Source: Morchella semilibera
Taxonomy: Eukaryota > Ascomycota > Pezizomycetes > Pezizales > Morchellaceae
Direction of reading: 5' to 3'
DNA: 64,000 nt
Assembly: GCA_009192285.1 (NCBI GenBank)
Contig: CM018608.1
Location: 762,201-826,200 of the forward strand
Shown here: positions 21,966 through 33,384 of the stretch, one piece after another
Numbering within the stretch: position 1 is the first letter of the stretch
How the letters are laid out: every line of letters starts with the position of its first letter
Program-made: the position numbers and the translations under genes
Notes under the pieces: model-generated
The model's database searches: none
The model's input: only the letters and a program-made list of their open reading frames with translations
Told to the model about the DNA's origin: nothing

Positions 21966-22491
21966 ATAAAATACCCCTGGGAATGGAAGGGGGTAAGATC
22001 TTGTCATGTATGAGTTATCAATCATGCATGTCATTAAAGGACTAGCTAGAACACATCTTTCCATCGCAACATGCAATTGTTTGCTGTCAGTGTTGGCACA
22101 AAACAAAAGATCCTTTATCAGTATTTCTTTGATCCGTCAATTTTCTTTAGTTCAAAGAATGATTATGGGTGGGTCGAAGTTGTCTAGCTTGAATTCTATC
22201 ATTTATAATTTTTGATTAGTTGAAGAGCATAATGTATCACTTGGGAGATCCAAAATAATTTTTTCTTCATGTTGAGTCTCCCGTTTAACTACTGCACGAG
22301 GGCAAACTATCCGCAAAGGACAGGTATGAGTGACGGATGGGTGGCTTCTTCTTCATCCCGTCAAGAGATGCATCTTATGCTCGTATGTTCTACGTTACGT
22401 ATAGAAAGGCATCGCTTCATCTCACCTGAAACCGGTCGAAATTCAACATAAACACAAAGTATAAGTATCAACGCCGTTAACGCTTTTTAAG

Positions 22492-24213
22492 ATGCCCCCA
22501 CCTCATCCACCTCATTCACCTCATCCACCTCATTCACCTCATCCACCTCGTTCACCTCATCCACCTCATTCACCTCATCCACCTCATCCACCTCAACCAC
22601 CTCATCCACAACCCCCAAACAAAGTTCTCTACATTGGCAACCTCCCTTCTGACACAAATTCTGCCGGCATAAACGTGTATTTCTTTGAAATCTACAGCCT
22701 CATCAACACCCAGCCCGGCCTGATACGTGTGAAGATTCTCCTCAATCATAACCAAATAGGAGCATACGCCCTTGCCTATTTCGACAGTATAGAGAACGCT
22801 ACTGCTGCAATGGAAGCTCTCAAAGATGCAAAAGCCCCGGGAACTCAAAAGCCTCTTGAAGTAACATACGCAACATCCCCCAAAAAAGGTTCCACCGCCG
22901 AGATCTCCAGTGTGCCTCCAAACCCACCAGGAAATCGCTCTCCCGATACAAGAAGCCAGCCACCGAGGGGTGGGTCTCATCCTGATATCTCTGCATCAGG
23001 ATGGGCCCCAAATACAAGAGGTCCCGGACTACTTGGTGATAAGCCGCTGCCTATTATCACCCCAAATACTAGAGCTCCTGGATCACTTGGTGATAGGCCG
23101 CCGCCTATTATCATTCTGAATGATAGGACTCCCAGACTACCTGATGGTAGGCCAATAAATGGTAACACACCGTTAGCTAGATATCCAGAGCTTCTTGCCG
23201 ACCCGCCTGTGCCTAAGCCCTTTCTGCCTCTGCCTAGGGTCACTCTCCCAAAGTGGACCCCGAACAATAGAGGTCCCGGATTAGTTGGTGATAAGGAGTT
23301 TATTCCCGGCTCTACTGCGGATGAGCAAGCATCCCCTGGTTTAGATTCCAGGCCTAAAGATAGTAGAGGCACTATAATGCGTGGAATGGCAGAATCTTCT
23401 TATGCCCCTCAACAGGACAAGAAGGTAACCGAGCCCACCACGAACAAAAAGGAGGATAAACTCAAGGAGAGTGGGCCCAAGGAAAGGAAATCTAAAGAGG
23501 TTCGATTTGAGGATAAAAAGGGTGCAATGATGAAGGAGAGGGAGCTCAGGTTTCACCAGGGAAAGCGTCAAGATATTAAAGAATTTCTCACACAGAGGGA
23601 ACAAATCGACGAACTGGCGGAAAAACTACAGACAATCAAAACTAAACCAAAGAGAGGGTTTCAGAAGGCCGAATACAAGGAGGAGGGACAAACCGAGAAC
23701 GCGAATGCCCACGAACCCAGAGTAAAAGCCACCAACGAATCCGAGGCTGGGAGGGAGGATCTCGAAGGGGTTAAGTTGGTAGCACTTAAGGAGAAGTTGG
23801 CTTACGAAGAATACGAACATAAGCCCAAAGTAATGGAGAAGGGCAAGGGCCCAGTGCTTGTGCAGGAGGGGCTTGTGAAGAACCTCGATGGTATTAAGCA
23901 TGGGCAAGGAAATATTCAACCAGAACTGAGCGAGGGTATAAGCCCCACCGACAGAATGAAGATTTCCGATGAGAAGGAGCCCATCCAGAAAGTAGTCAAG
24001 GAAGCCCCGTACGTTCAAAAAGGAATCCAAATTAAAGAAACGTCCAATATCGGTACTCCTAATGCCGGCGCATCAGCTTCCGTAAATCTCGCCACAACTT
24101 TTTTCACAGACGGAAAACCGGCGGACATGGGTGGCGCCGTGAATTTCATGGAGGAGGAGGAGAGGGGGGAAGAACTAGTTGTAACTGAGGATGATTGGGA
24201 TGATGCATTCTAG
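22492..24213 (+). CDS. RRM protein with Pro/His-rich N-terminus and acidic tail
   Basis: Single open frame of 573 codons. Residues 1-42 are a tandem HPP/HSP tract from a 12-bp DNA repeat. Residues about 43-125 form one RRM: KVLYIGNLP is RNP2, and GAYALAYFDSIENATAAMEAL covers the RNP1 region and the following helix, so RNA binding is likely. Residues about 160-275 contain four or five diverged copies of 'PNTRGPGLLGDKPLPII'. The rest is highly charged and probably disordered (KEERELRFHQGKRQDIKEF), ending in the acidic-aromatic TEDDWDDAF, which resembles a short interaction tail. I do not recognise an orthologue, and it may be lineage-specific. An 'aataaag' lies at about 24309. Confidence 0.7.
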   Translation: MPPPHPPHSPHPPHSPHPPRSPHPPHSPHPPHPPQPPHPQPPNKVLYIGNLPSDTNSAGINVYFFEIYSLINTQPGLIRVKILLNHNQIGAYALAYFDSIENATAAMEALKDAKAPGTQKPLEVTYATSPKKGSTAEISSVPPNPPGNRSPDTRSQPPRGGSHPDISASGWAPNTRGPGLLGDKPLPIITPNTRAPGSLGDRPPPIIILNDRTPRLPDGRPINGNTPLARYPELLADPPVPKPFLPLPRVTLPKWTPNNRGPGLVGDKEFIPGSTADEQASPGLDSRPKDSRGTIMRGMAESSYAPQQDKKVTEPTTNKKEDKLKESGPKERKSKEVRFEDKKGAMMKERELRFHQGKRQDIKEFLTQREQIDELAEKLQTIKTKPKRGFQKAEYKEEGQTENANAHEPRVKATNESEAGREDLEGVKLVALKEKLAYEEYEHKPKVMEKGKGPVLVQEGLVKNLDGIKHGQGNIQPELSEGISPTDRMKISDEKEPIQKVVKEAPYVQKGIQIKETSNIGTPNAGASASVNLATTFFTDGKPADMGGAVNFMEEEERGEELVVTEDDWDDAF

Positions 24214-26071
24214 GTGATGCTTCTATTTCTTTACAAGTCAAGAATCGGTAATAATCTGCACGAGTACGTAGTCTAAAAGCCAAGACTGTTGCGTGAAGCT
24301 TTTCAACAATAAAGCGTTTTCTTTTCTTTTTACTTCTTGGAATTAATTCCTCACTATTATAAACGAGTAGGGTGGAATCACCACCACAGCAGCATTGCGG
24401 ATTAGATCAAGAATACCTAGGATTATATCTATAAAGACCGCTTTAGCGTGAACGCTATCACAATTCAGTACAAGTTCGTGACCTGTCTATGGCTACCTGT
24501 ATAATATTACCTACATGTACATGTGGAATACTTACAAAGTAAGTACTTATGCACATGTACCCTTATAACGTCACCATTCAACTTACACAATCCATTTGTT
24601 TATTGTCAATTTCCTTCTCCCGGAAATTAAGCCGTAAGCTACCAATCACAAGGCTGATCCGAATATTGATTTCTAATTTCATATCATTCTCCACCGGGTT
24701 GAGAATTACCATATATCCAAATTGTATTTTTTACACATAATTGACTCTATGTAGTAAGGACAGCATTTGAGAAATTCATCCTACTACTGTTCCATTGGCT
24801 TGGCTCACAGTTACTCACTCGGCATATAAATTAAAGCCTATTTGTAATGTATTTCTTCCGCCAATGTGATTAGGACACATGTAGTTATGTACACATATAT
24901 GTACATGTATATATGACTGGCTTTATTGTACTGTAGTCAGTCATGTCAATCAATCTCGTCTCATTCACAACCAACCCCTAAAAACCGGGACTGGTTAATT
25001 AGCTGATTTGATTGATCATTGATCAAGTCAATAAGCCCTGTCGGGATACGAAAAGCGGGACGAGAACAGCTATTACACGTAGTTATTTTCCAGACGGGAA
25101 GCTACATGTATCCAGTGAAACTTTTATAGCCTTGAAGCCATTCGATATCTCACCTCTATTCTACAAACGAAACGTACCTAAAGCTCTATATATATAATTA
25201 CGATATCGTGAGAGCCCGGTATATCATGGAAATTGAACCGGTCTAAGGACACCCACTTCATTGGCTCTGCTAATAAATGCCATAGAAACTCGCCACTAGT
25301 ACTACTACTCTAGTATTGACTACTATTGAGGGCCAAATCTTTTGCCAACTGGAACTCCGCATGGCGGCTCTGCTAATCAGCTTGCCCCACCAAGGCAACA
25401 AACGAGCGGGAAGTTCCGTTGAAGCACACTGTAGCGCGCACCTCGAGTTTTGGATTTGGTAGGATGGGCATGAATTGTAGTCCTAAAAATTCAGATATTC
25501 ATATTTACTTTAGTGGATAGAAATATATATGAAAAGAGGAATATATACTATTGTCCTCTTGGGATTTCAGGATATCAGATTCCCCCACTACTAAATGCTC
25601 GGTGTTACCCACATGCGGCATAGCAACAGCGGAATTAGTAGGTCCCTAATATTTCCCACAGCCAATAGGTCATCATCCATCAACTTCACATGGTAATTAT
25701 CGGCGCAGGTACCGAGAGGGGGGGGAAAAGCTTATCGACCATGTTCCTTTATCCACGATGATCAATGAACACCATCTTTCTAGGAATTTCCCTCCAGCTG
25801 AAACAAGAGGAGGTTGCGCTCACTTGCCACTCCAGGAAGCACCCGGACGATAGGACTTCCCCAATGCGCTTTCCTGTTTCGTAGTAAATTATTCACTAAG
25901 GCTTTTCATCATTCATAGCCAATGGTGCAAACACTCCTACCAGAGCGTGGAAATGAGCTATGCATGATCTGCACGTCCGGCTTTTCAATTGAAAGCCCAA
26001 GAATATTACTACAAAATGGGCGTGCCTGCGCTGTCAATTCCTCTTGCGTTACAATTCCATACTCGCCTCAG
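24214..26071. other. Spacer between the RRM gene and RNase T2
   Basis: Almost 1.9 kb with no supported gene. It is AT-rich with three TACATGTA octamers (24512-24519, 24902-24909, 25103-25110) and alternating purine-pyrimidine 'tatatgtacatgtatata' around 24895-24915. ORFs at 24549-24740 and 25012-25197 show no coding character. Confidence 0.4.
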
Positions 26072-27109
26072 ATGTCTTTCTCAGGATTCTCAAAGTTTGC
26101 TCTTGGCTCGTTGTTAGTCGCTCTTGGTGTTGACGCGGGAACCCCAGCGAGTTGCACAAATACGCAAATAAGCTGTCAAAACACCACCGCAGTTACGGAC
26201 TCATGTTGCTTCAATGCTCCGGGCGGACAGTTATTACTGACGCAGTTTTGGGACACTGATCCTGCGACCGGTAAGTTTCTTTTTGTCCCAGTGAACTCAG
26301 TAGCTAAGTAACAGGTTAGGTCCGGTTGACTCTTGGACTCTTCACGGCCTTTGGTAAGCCAATGATATATCTTCCACTCCTGACTACATGTAACTCACCA
26401 ACCAATGAATGAACCAGGCCCGACAACTGTGACGGAACGTACGATGCAAACTGCGACAGTAGTCGTGCCTACACCGACATATCCGGCATCCTTACCGCAG
26501 CAGGCAAGACTTCTTTGTTGCGTTACATGCAGACATACTGGAAAGACAACCAAGGCGACGACGAGTCCTTCTGGGAGCACGAATGGAGCAAGCACGGGAC
26601 TTGCATCAACACCCTAAAGCCAAGCTGTTATACGGGGTACACAGCTAAGGAAGAACTTGTTGATTATTTCGAGATTGCTGTGCAGCTCTTCAAAGGGTTG
26701 GATACTTATAAGGTTTGTACTGCTTGGTTTTATGAAGAGGTTTGGCTAACCCATGGTACATCAAGACGCTTGCAGCAGCTGGAATCACCCCTTCTACCTC
26801 AAAGACCTACACCTCCGCCAAGATACAGGCCGCTCTCAAGGCCGCAACAGGTCACACAGTGACACTGGGCTGCTCCAATGGCACCCTTAAAGAGGTCTGG
26901 TACCACTTTAATGTTAAGGGCAGTGTCCCCACCGGCGAGTTCATTGCCACGGAGCCAGGTACTTTATCCTTCAATTCCTAATCACAACATATACTAAGAG
27001 GTCTTCTACAGATGGTGTCAAGTCCACCTGTGCTACTTCAGGTGTGAAATATCTCCCCAAGAGTGGGACCAAAACCTCTCCATCATCGCCAACAGGCACA
27101 GGGCTTTGA
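26072..27109 (+). CDS. Secreted ribonuclease T2
   Basis: Five exons (26072-26270, 26320-26353, 26418-26712, 26766-26958, 27012-27109) give 272 residues. Residues 1-22 form a signal peptide (FALGSLLVALGVDAG), so the enzyme is secreted or vacuolar. RNase T2 cleaves RNA through 2',3'-cyclic phosphates with little base preference. Active-site segment CAS I is SWTLHGLWPDNCDGTY (His75), and CAS II is HEWSKHGTC (His132, Glu133, His137). Numerous Cys (CQNTT, SCCF, NC, CDSS, TC) fit the family's disulfides. GITPSTSKTYT and LGCSNGTLKEVWYHFNV continue the fold. The 34-nt exon 2 is required to build CAS I. An open stretch at 27180-27341 might be a further C-terminal exon, but I found no clean splice to it. 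It lies alone in a repeat-rich block. Confidence 0.9.
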
Positions 27110-27779
27110 GCTGCGCTTCCGGAAATACTGCTACTGTGTTCACTGTATTTTAACGCCCGCCGCTTGTTTCTTTGATTACAGATTCAATAGCTTTTTGATT
27201 GAAGGCCAGCGGCGGCCTAGTGGAGACACAACTTTCTATGTAGCTAGTGTCCAGCCTACTGGGACGATACAGGCAACGATTTATACATCAAGCACGAGTG
27301 CACACCCAACGGCATTGACGATATCTTGGGAGTCAGTGTAGATGAGGTTTAAGGCCTCTCCGATAGTTTAATTTACGAAATAGTGTTTCTTTAGTTATAA
27401 GTTCCTGGCCAAAATATAGGATGAACCCATGAAACACGGCTTTATAAAATTTATTTATGCATCCTATACCCACCGCTTCCACAAATGATGAGTCTATATA
27501 AATATGAGCAAAATGAATAAGATAATACAGCTCTTATCCTTTATCATTCTCTCTATAAACAAAGCTTTGGCCGGCCCACAGAATTCTCTTGAGAGTGATA
27601 CCTTGTGACCTGCAACTATAATTGGGGTACCGACGACACCGACAGCCACAACTTATAAACCTGGGAAGCAACTCACGCGTGATATAATCCATTGTAATAG
27701 TGAGCGATTAGTCTCAAGTCTAAGACTTTAATAGCTAATTCCCATATGCGGAGAGAGATATACGTATGTATGACTGCGC
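27110..27779. other. Spacer with possible RNase T2 C-terminal exon
   Basis: 27180-27341 is open in one frame (SGDTTFYVASVQPTGTIQAT) after a plausible 'gattacag' acceptor and could be a diverged C-terminal extension of the RNase T2 gene. No donor joins it in frame. The rest is AT-rich with no gene. Confidence 0.3.
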
Positions 27780-30700
27780 TACTTGTATGTACTTGAAACT
27801 CGAAGCAAGAGATGCGCTTTAGGGTAAACCTTATATTCTAAAAGGGAGATATTTGAGAAATGAAGCTGATAAAAACCATAGATCAGATAGACCCGGCTGT
27901 AAAAAGTGTTCTTCTTCATCCGAGTCCGATATCTTTCCGTCCAGCTTCCTGAATAGCTTACTTCTCCGGTTCTTCTGTATAGCTGGGCTCGTGTCCCCTG
28001 CATCTTTGAGGGTTTTGGAGATTTTATTATAGCCAAGTAATACCGAACAATGGCAGGCGGACCGTCCCGCACCGAGATGTCAGCCCCATATTGGGTTGAA
28101 CCGCGGACCTGATGTGGGTTCTTGGTGTACACTGCTCGATGCAATGCAGTCCATCCATTCTTATCTTTGGCCCTTATGTCGACCCCACATCTGTACACAG
28201 CTGATCATAGTTGTTTAGGGGGAGCACGTTTAACAACGTTCCGGTGCAACGGCGTATTTCCATCATTGTCAGCAGCCAGTATCTCAGCACCCTTATCAAT
28301 TAAGGTGGTAATCCCCCCCCCTTCTCCCGCGGTCGTAAACACAGGCGCAGTGTAGAGCTGTATACCCATCTTTACTTATCGATGTAGCACTCGCTCCTCT
28401 GCTTAATAATAGGTCCGCCGTTGATATATGCGCGTTATTTACCGCTAGATGAATTCATGAAGTGCTGTCCATCCGTGTAGGTGTCTTTGGCCAATATATC
28501 ACTGCCACTGTCAAGTAACGTCGAACCGGGTCCATTCTCAGCAGCAACGAGAAGAACTGTCCGGCCATTCTTATCTTAAGGTAAAGTGTTGGCACCCCAA
28601 TCAAGTATCATTTGGACAGCCTCCCCCGCCTTACTAGTGGAGGCATAAGAGAGTGTTGAACTGCCAGCGCAAGGCTTGGAGATATGAAGACATGTTTCCT
28701 GGATTATTGGAAAACCCATGTAATACCCCCGCATAATATGAGCCTGGTCCTGGCAGGAGAGCTTCGCTAGGTGAAGTTATATAAAAAAAAATGCGACATG
28801 GCATAGAAATTTGGGGGATATGAAATCCGTCTGAAGCTGAATGAAATATCAAGAGGTAGGTAGGCTATACAGATATCGGCGAGCTCAAGGCGAAGGTCTG
28901 CGTGAGCGGTTTCTTTGTGGTAGATGGTTCTCTCTAAGTATCCTGATAACAGATCTGACCGTACCATCTTCCTCGTTGATTATAAGCAAGTTAGCGCAAA
29001 TATCAAGTGATATACTCGAATATTCTAGTATTCTGCAACCTTGCTCTATAGATACAGCGTGCTGTAGTTTTCCGGCCCTGATTAGTTTAGTGAATCCGTA
29101 AAGCCATGAAAATATTTTAAATGCTAGCCTCTTACAATTTGGGGCTCGCTGTTGAATGATTTCCATTGCTCTGCAACAAGTAGGATGTTGTCCTAAGATC
29201 TTTTTATTAAGGTTTCAAGTTCCTTGGGGATCTCTTTGACCGTAGTCTGCTGACACAGGTCGATATGGAAACGCACAAGTAGGGACCTAAGACCCCCCTA
29301 TATCCAAGTGGGGGGTTGGCCTCTGGCTAATTGCAGCAGTTGCAGGTTCGGGCCCCCCACGGTTCTAACAAATATAGGAAGCATTGGGCGGGTGGCCCAT
29401 CTAAGTCTTTTGTCCTGGCTAGATAATATCTTCTCTTTTGCTTGGACATGCCGTGGAGCGGGGTGTCTTCCTTTCTCTGGGACAAGACTTTCTTGATACC
29501 GTTGATAATCTGATCTTTACACTTTCCCCCGTTTAAAAGCCGTTTTGCCCGATGTAACTGGTAATGCCAGCGTCCTTTGCCGAAAGTAGGTGAATGTTCA
29601 AACATTGTATACCCCCCGGGTAGTCTCGACCTGTGAGGAAAACATTGGTTTTTTTGCAGACTAATGCGGGGGAGGAAGGGTAGGAGTACCCTTCGCTGGC
29701 TTGATGGACACTCATCCAGGGCATCACATACAATCTATGTTTTGGGAAATAACTTGGAAATGGTAACCAAGTCATTTTCAAGGTACCCAAATGAAGGGCG
29801 TACTCGCTTGTATGGGTACATGTCCTGAACTACTTTCGTCGAGAAGAAAGCTGCTTGACTATACTGGCGAGGATAGCCGCTGGTTTCTGGTCGAGATGCT
29901 CCTTATAATTGGAGCAGATGTAGGCTAACCCACGCTTTGGTGGCGGTGATTTATCTTGAAGATAATCCATCATCATGGAATTTATCCAAAGTTAGCCCCG
30001 AAAAGTTATGAAAGCATATGTCTTGGCCTTATTCCTAAAGGACTTTCCTCTCCGTTCCTTTCTTGGTGCGGCTTCTCGGTCGCGGGCTGCGGTCGGTTGT
30101 CCAGACGAATTATCCATCCATTCGTAACCTCAGGCGATACTAGAATCCAATAGGCAGTACTGTTTTCGACTCTTCTGCTGCTGGTATCTCTATGCTTAGT
30201 TCCAGAAGCACCCCCCATATAGCCGCTCTAATCTTATCCCGCTCCTCTCCTAGATATATAAGCACATTGACGTATGTTTTTGTGTGATTTTGGCAGGGTG
30301 AGGGAAGAGGGGAGAAAGATAGGCCTACTCCAGAGGGGAGTGGGTTCATTACCATAGCCTAAGGGCTGGATGTAATTAATGAAGTAAACAAAAAAAAAAA
30401 AAAAAGCACATTGACGTGAACCGCCATGTGCCAAGAAATAGAGAACTCCTTGATCATCCTTACCACTCTGGCGCGTAACTATTCCTTTTACGCCCTTGTT
30501 TACACAGTTCTCTATAGCCCCTAAAAACGTCTTTCCCCCAGTAAGTACGGTAAAAGGAAGATGGTTTCCTAGGATCTACTCACACCTGATAGGCCTCTAA
30601 TGTGACGATGAATCTAGAATTATGCCCTCCAATCAACAAGATTATCCTGCCCCTTCAAGGGCCAACTATATTTGAGTAGTCTTTTAAATTTCCACCACCG

Positions 30701-31010
30701 GAACCGTGCTTTGCTTGGGGGAGGTTCCAACCCTGGAACCCCCCCCCCCCCAAGACCGAAGTGCAACCCCTAATCTAGCCCCTCAGACCCCGTAGCAAAA
30801 GCGCTTCCGCTGCAATCCTGTGCAGCGTACAAAGAACCCCACCGAGCGAGTCGAGCCCATGACCGAGCCCCACTATATCCCCCAGAGCCTTGTTGACCTT
30901 GCTGGTTGATACATCCGTGGCTCCCTCCATACAGCCAGCCACCTAGGCTACGATCTAAATAAGCCGAACATACCGAGTACTAGCCCCCACGATCTCTGCC
31001 ATCTATTCCA
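27780..31010 (-). pseudogene. Decayed NACHT-ankyrin (NLR-like) gene
   Basis: Minus-strand fragments keep the order of a fungal NLR. A possible N-terminal piece (about 31000-30780) begins MAEIVGAS. A stretch at about 29990-29840 reads DYLQDKSPPPKRGLAYI and NYKEHLDQKPAAILASIVKQ, as in NACHT domains that carry 'YCNYKE'. DALDECP (29724-29704) matches the Walker B region, with a 'tsR' sensor-like RSRLPGG downstream. Ankyrin repeats follow (GANTL; LLDSGSDILAKD; DKGAEILAADNDGNTPLH; GVDIRAKDKNGWTALHRAV; YGADISVRDG). Stops and frame changes separate nearly every block, and the P-loop is not evident, so it is broken many times over. Fungal NLRs act in self/non-self recognition. A SINE-like insertion sits inside it. 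Confidence 0.7.
30261..30417 (-). mobile_element. SINE-like retroposon with target-site duplication and poly-A
   Basis: The 13-bp sequence 'agcacattgacgt' occurs at 30261-30273 and again at 30405-30417; 14 bp is possible, counting an A. The insert (30274-30404, about 131 bp) ends on the plus strand in an A-run of about 17 nt (about 30388-30404). So the element reads 5' to 3' on the plus strand, although the host remnant is minus-strand. Inside, 'tggcagggtgagg' (about 30291) resembles a Pol III A box and 'ggttcattacc' (30343-30353) a B box, about 50 bp apart. Target duplication, A-tail and internal promoter-like boxes together fit a tRNA-derived SINE mobilised by a LINE. A retroposed RNA end is the alternative. 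Confidence 0.7.
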
Positions 31011-31937
31011 CTGAGATGTTCTTGATGCTATTGTGTAGACACGGGTTGGAGGTTAGGGTTGCCCCATTTTGTACTATATGCCATGCATGTAAGCGCTTGA
31101 GTTGTGTTTGGTCTACTAAGCAGTATATCACTTCACATTCCCACATGTACCTAAGTACCTATGTACATGTAGCTAACCAAGCAAAGAAGTGTGTCTCCAC
31201 CGCCAGGTGTTTTACACCGGTACCCATACACAACGGCCCACCCAAAACCCATATATCGGTCCGGCGGCCTAGCACTACCTACCGGATAGCACAAAGCGCC
31301 TGGGCATCATCCGAACCGCAGGGGGGCGGGTTGATGTCGATGTCGAGTGATATTCGGTGAGTACCGTCATGGGCTGTCACTCGGTGGTCTGTTTGGGATA
31401 TTGTCAACGAGTATACTACCGCCATCGTTATACTACCGCCTACTCGTGCAAGGTGGGTTCTATGGACGCAGCGGTGTCTCCGGAGGCTACGCCAATGCTT
31501 CCAAGCTATAGTTACTGATTCACTCCTGAAGCTGATTTCTCATAAGCTATCAAATGCCGCCAGCATGGGACGCAGTAGTAGCAGCACCCTTCACCCTACT
31601 CTGCAGAGCTGAGATACGGGGCTGGAAAGAGCTGGCAGGGTTGACATTACCAAGACGGGACTGGATAGAGGCGCCCCAGTACACACCACGGAGCCGGCAG
31701 TTTTTAGCAATGGTAATGATCGGTTTGCCGGTTTAAGGGCCAATGTCTATATTTACTGTTTTTCTACCAGCTACCATAACCACAAATTATTGTACAGAGC
31801 ATCACTATCTCACTAGCTACTATACACAGCTCCCTCCTAACGCCGGGCAAGAGTGCCCCAGCCCACCAGCGCCACCCCATTCTCCGCCATCTTCACAACC
31901 TTCACCGGGCCCTTTCCCGACAGCCTACACAGGACCC
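31011..31937. other. Spacer, no supported gene
   Basis: Contains a TACATGTA octamer (31164-31171), a 'tactaccgcc' doublet near 31417-31441 and short ORFs (31016-31360, 31554-31736) with no domain. The GC content rises sharply on entering the next gene near 31850. Confidence 0.4.
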
Positions 31938-33384
31938 TCACCGCGCCCGCGCCCCACTCCTCGCACTCCCCACCACACGCATGGCTCCCCCCGCGCCACT
32001 CCCCTTCCCCAGCAGCCTCTCCACGGCCCTCTCAAACAGCTCCGCATCCTCCCACGCGCCCATGCCCTCCCAGGCAAACACGGCGCCCCCGCCCAGCGCC
32101 TTCGCGGCCCTGACCCGGTGCCTGCGCGCCGCCGGGTCCAGCTCCACGACGAAAAGGTGGTACATGCGCGACCGCGCCTCCGCCGCGCCAAACGCAACCG
32201 TGCACGCCCTCGCCGCGCGCTGGCGCTCCCCGGGCCCGAACCGCACCGGCCGCCGCACGCCCAGGAAGGCGCTGTGGCAGCGGCTGAACTCTGGCGTCCC
32301 CCGCTTCAGCACGGCCTTGAGGTGGCGCGCGGCAATGTCGGAGAGGTCCACTACCGTCACCCGCGGGTTGTGTAGCTGGGCGTGGGGCAGCGCCGGGGTC
32401 TCGGGCGCCGTGCTCCACGACGGGGTGGCGGTGGCGGCGGCCGTGGGGGCCCCGCCAAAGGGTTCGTAGAAGAGGAGGGTGCCCGGGAAGAGCGCGCGGA
32501 CGGCGACGCCCTGCTGGTCGCCGGGGAGACCTGCGAAGCAGACTTGTGGGTCGTTGGGGGCGCTGGTGGTGGCGCAGAGGTCGATGAGGCAGCTCTGGGC
32601 GCCGTAGCGGAACTCGAGCTTCTGGTAGGTGGTCATGTCGACGAACTCGTCGTCGGGGGAGGCCGAGTAGAGGTCGCCGGCGGTGTGGTCCCACACGATG
32701 AGCTGCGCGGGGAGGTCCCGGTCAATGTCCCAGGCGGTGTAGGCGGAGCTGATGTAGTAGCTGACAAGGCGGGCCGCAGACTCGGGGTAGTGGACGGTGT
32801 GTGAGGGGGCGACGGTGTTTGCTGGGACGTCGAGCGCCCAGTACATTAGTCCGCCGGGGGCAGGGTCGCCGACCTCTCCTCCGGCGGTGAGGGAACGGCG
32901 GATGGTCACGAGGTGGTAGGGGAAGGTTGGCTTCTCGCCGAGGATCTACAGCAGGTATGTTTGTATCAGATATGTATTCTTCCAATAACAAGCTAACTAC
33001 ACATATGGAGCAACTACTACTGCTACTGCTAAAACAGACACAGGTTTCCCTTACAAAATATTTCCGCAGCTCCCTCTGGCCATCCAAGGACGCAATATGG
33101 GCGACCTTGAGCGCCTTTGCCGGGCTCGCCCAATACTCAATCTCGCTCCTTCTGGGCACCGCCGCAGCACCACCACCGCCGCCGTCACTACTACGCGCGG
33201 TGATTATGGTGGTAGGGTCAGAGAATAGGTTACCGCGGCCCAGCTCGCGGTAGAGCCTGCGTACGGCCTTCCCGTCGGAGAAGGCGCGACGGGGTGGCGG
33301 GCGAAGACTGGGCTCCTCTTCTTTTTCTTGCTCTGGGCTGGAGACATTGGTGGCGTCCTCATCGCCATCGTCCATGGAGATCAC
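31938..33384 (-). CDS. Conserved-looking protein of unknown function
   Basis: Two exons (33384-33055, 32945-31938) joined by a 109-nt intron with a strong GTAAGG donor give about 445 residues. GC-rich third positions make long shadow ORFs in other frames, but only this frame splices cleanly and has normal protein composition. The N-terminal 75 residues are charged and probably disordered, with a poly-Gly stretch. IEYWASPAKALKVAHIASLD, FPYHLVTIRRSL, GGLMYWALDVPANTV and AQLIVWDHTAGDLYSAS suggest a globular domain with beta strands. RVTVVDLSDIAARHLKAVL near the middle looks like a Rossmann-type strand-helix. No motif lets me name a family. The start could be the second Met, at 33375. Confidence 0.6.

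Larger units (their letters stand above)
21087..22491. other. Spacer with several dispersed repeats
   Basis: An 'aataaa' lies at about 21241-21246 downstream of TFC4. The remainder holds repeat fragments: the GAGCTC/TTCTTGGCG repeat (about 21697-21735), two copies of a segment of about 55 bp starting 'tagtggtataagcactg' (21612 and 21794), and the ACCGGTGGT-type repeat (about 21915-21950). The ORF at 22006-22215 has no domain. Confidence 0.5.

Noticed and set aside
27180-27341. C-terminal exon of RNase T2
   Set aside because: The acceptor is plausible, but I found no donor that joins it in frame; kept only as a possibility in the spacer note.
30728-30752. tRNA-like hairpin 'ggttccaaccctggaacc'
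   Set aside because: A lone stem without acceptor, D or anticodon arms; followed by a C-run.
31981-32804. Long GC-rich ORFs on plus and in a second minus frame
   Set aside because: Shadows of the two-exon gene 31938-33384; Pro/Arg/Gly-skewed composition.
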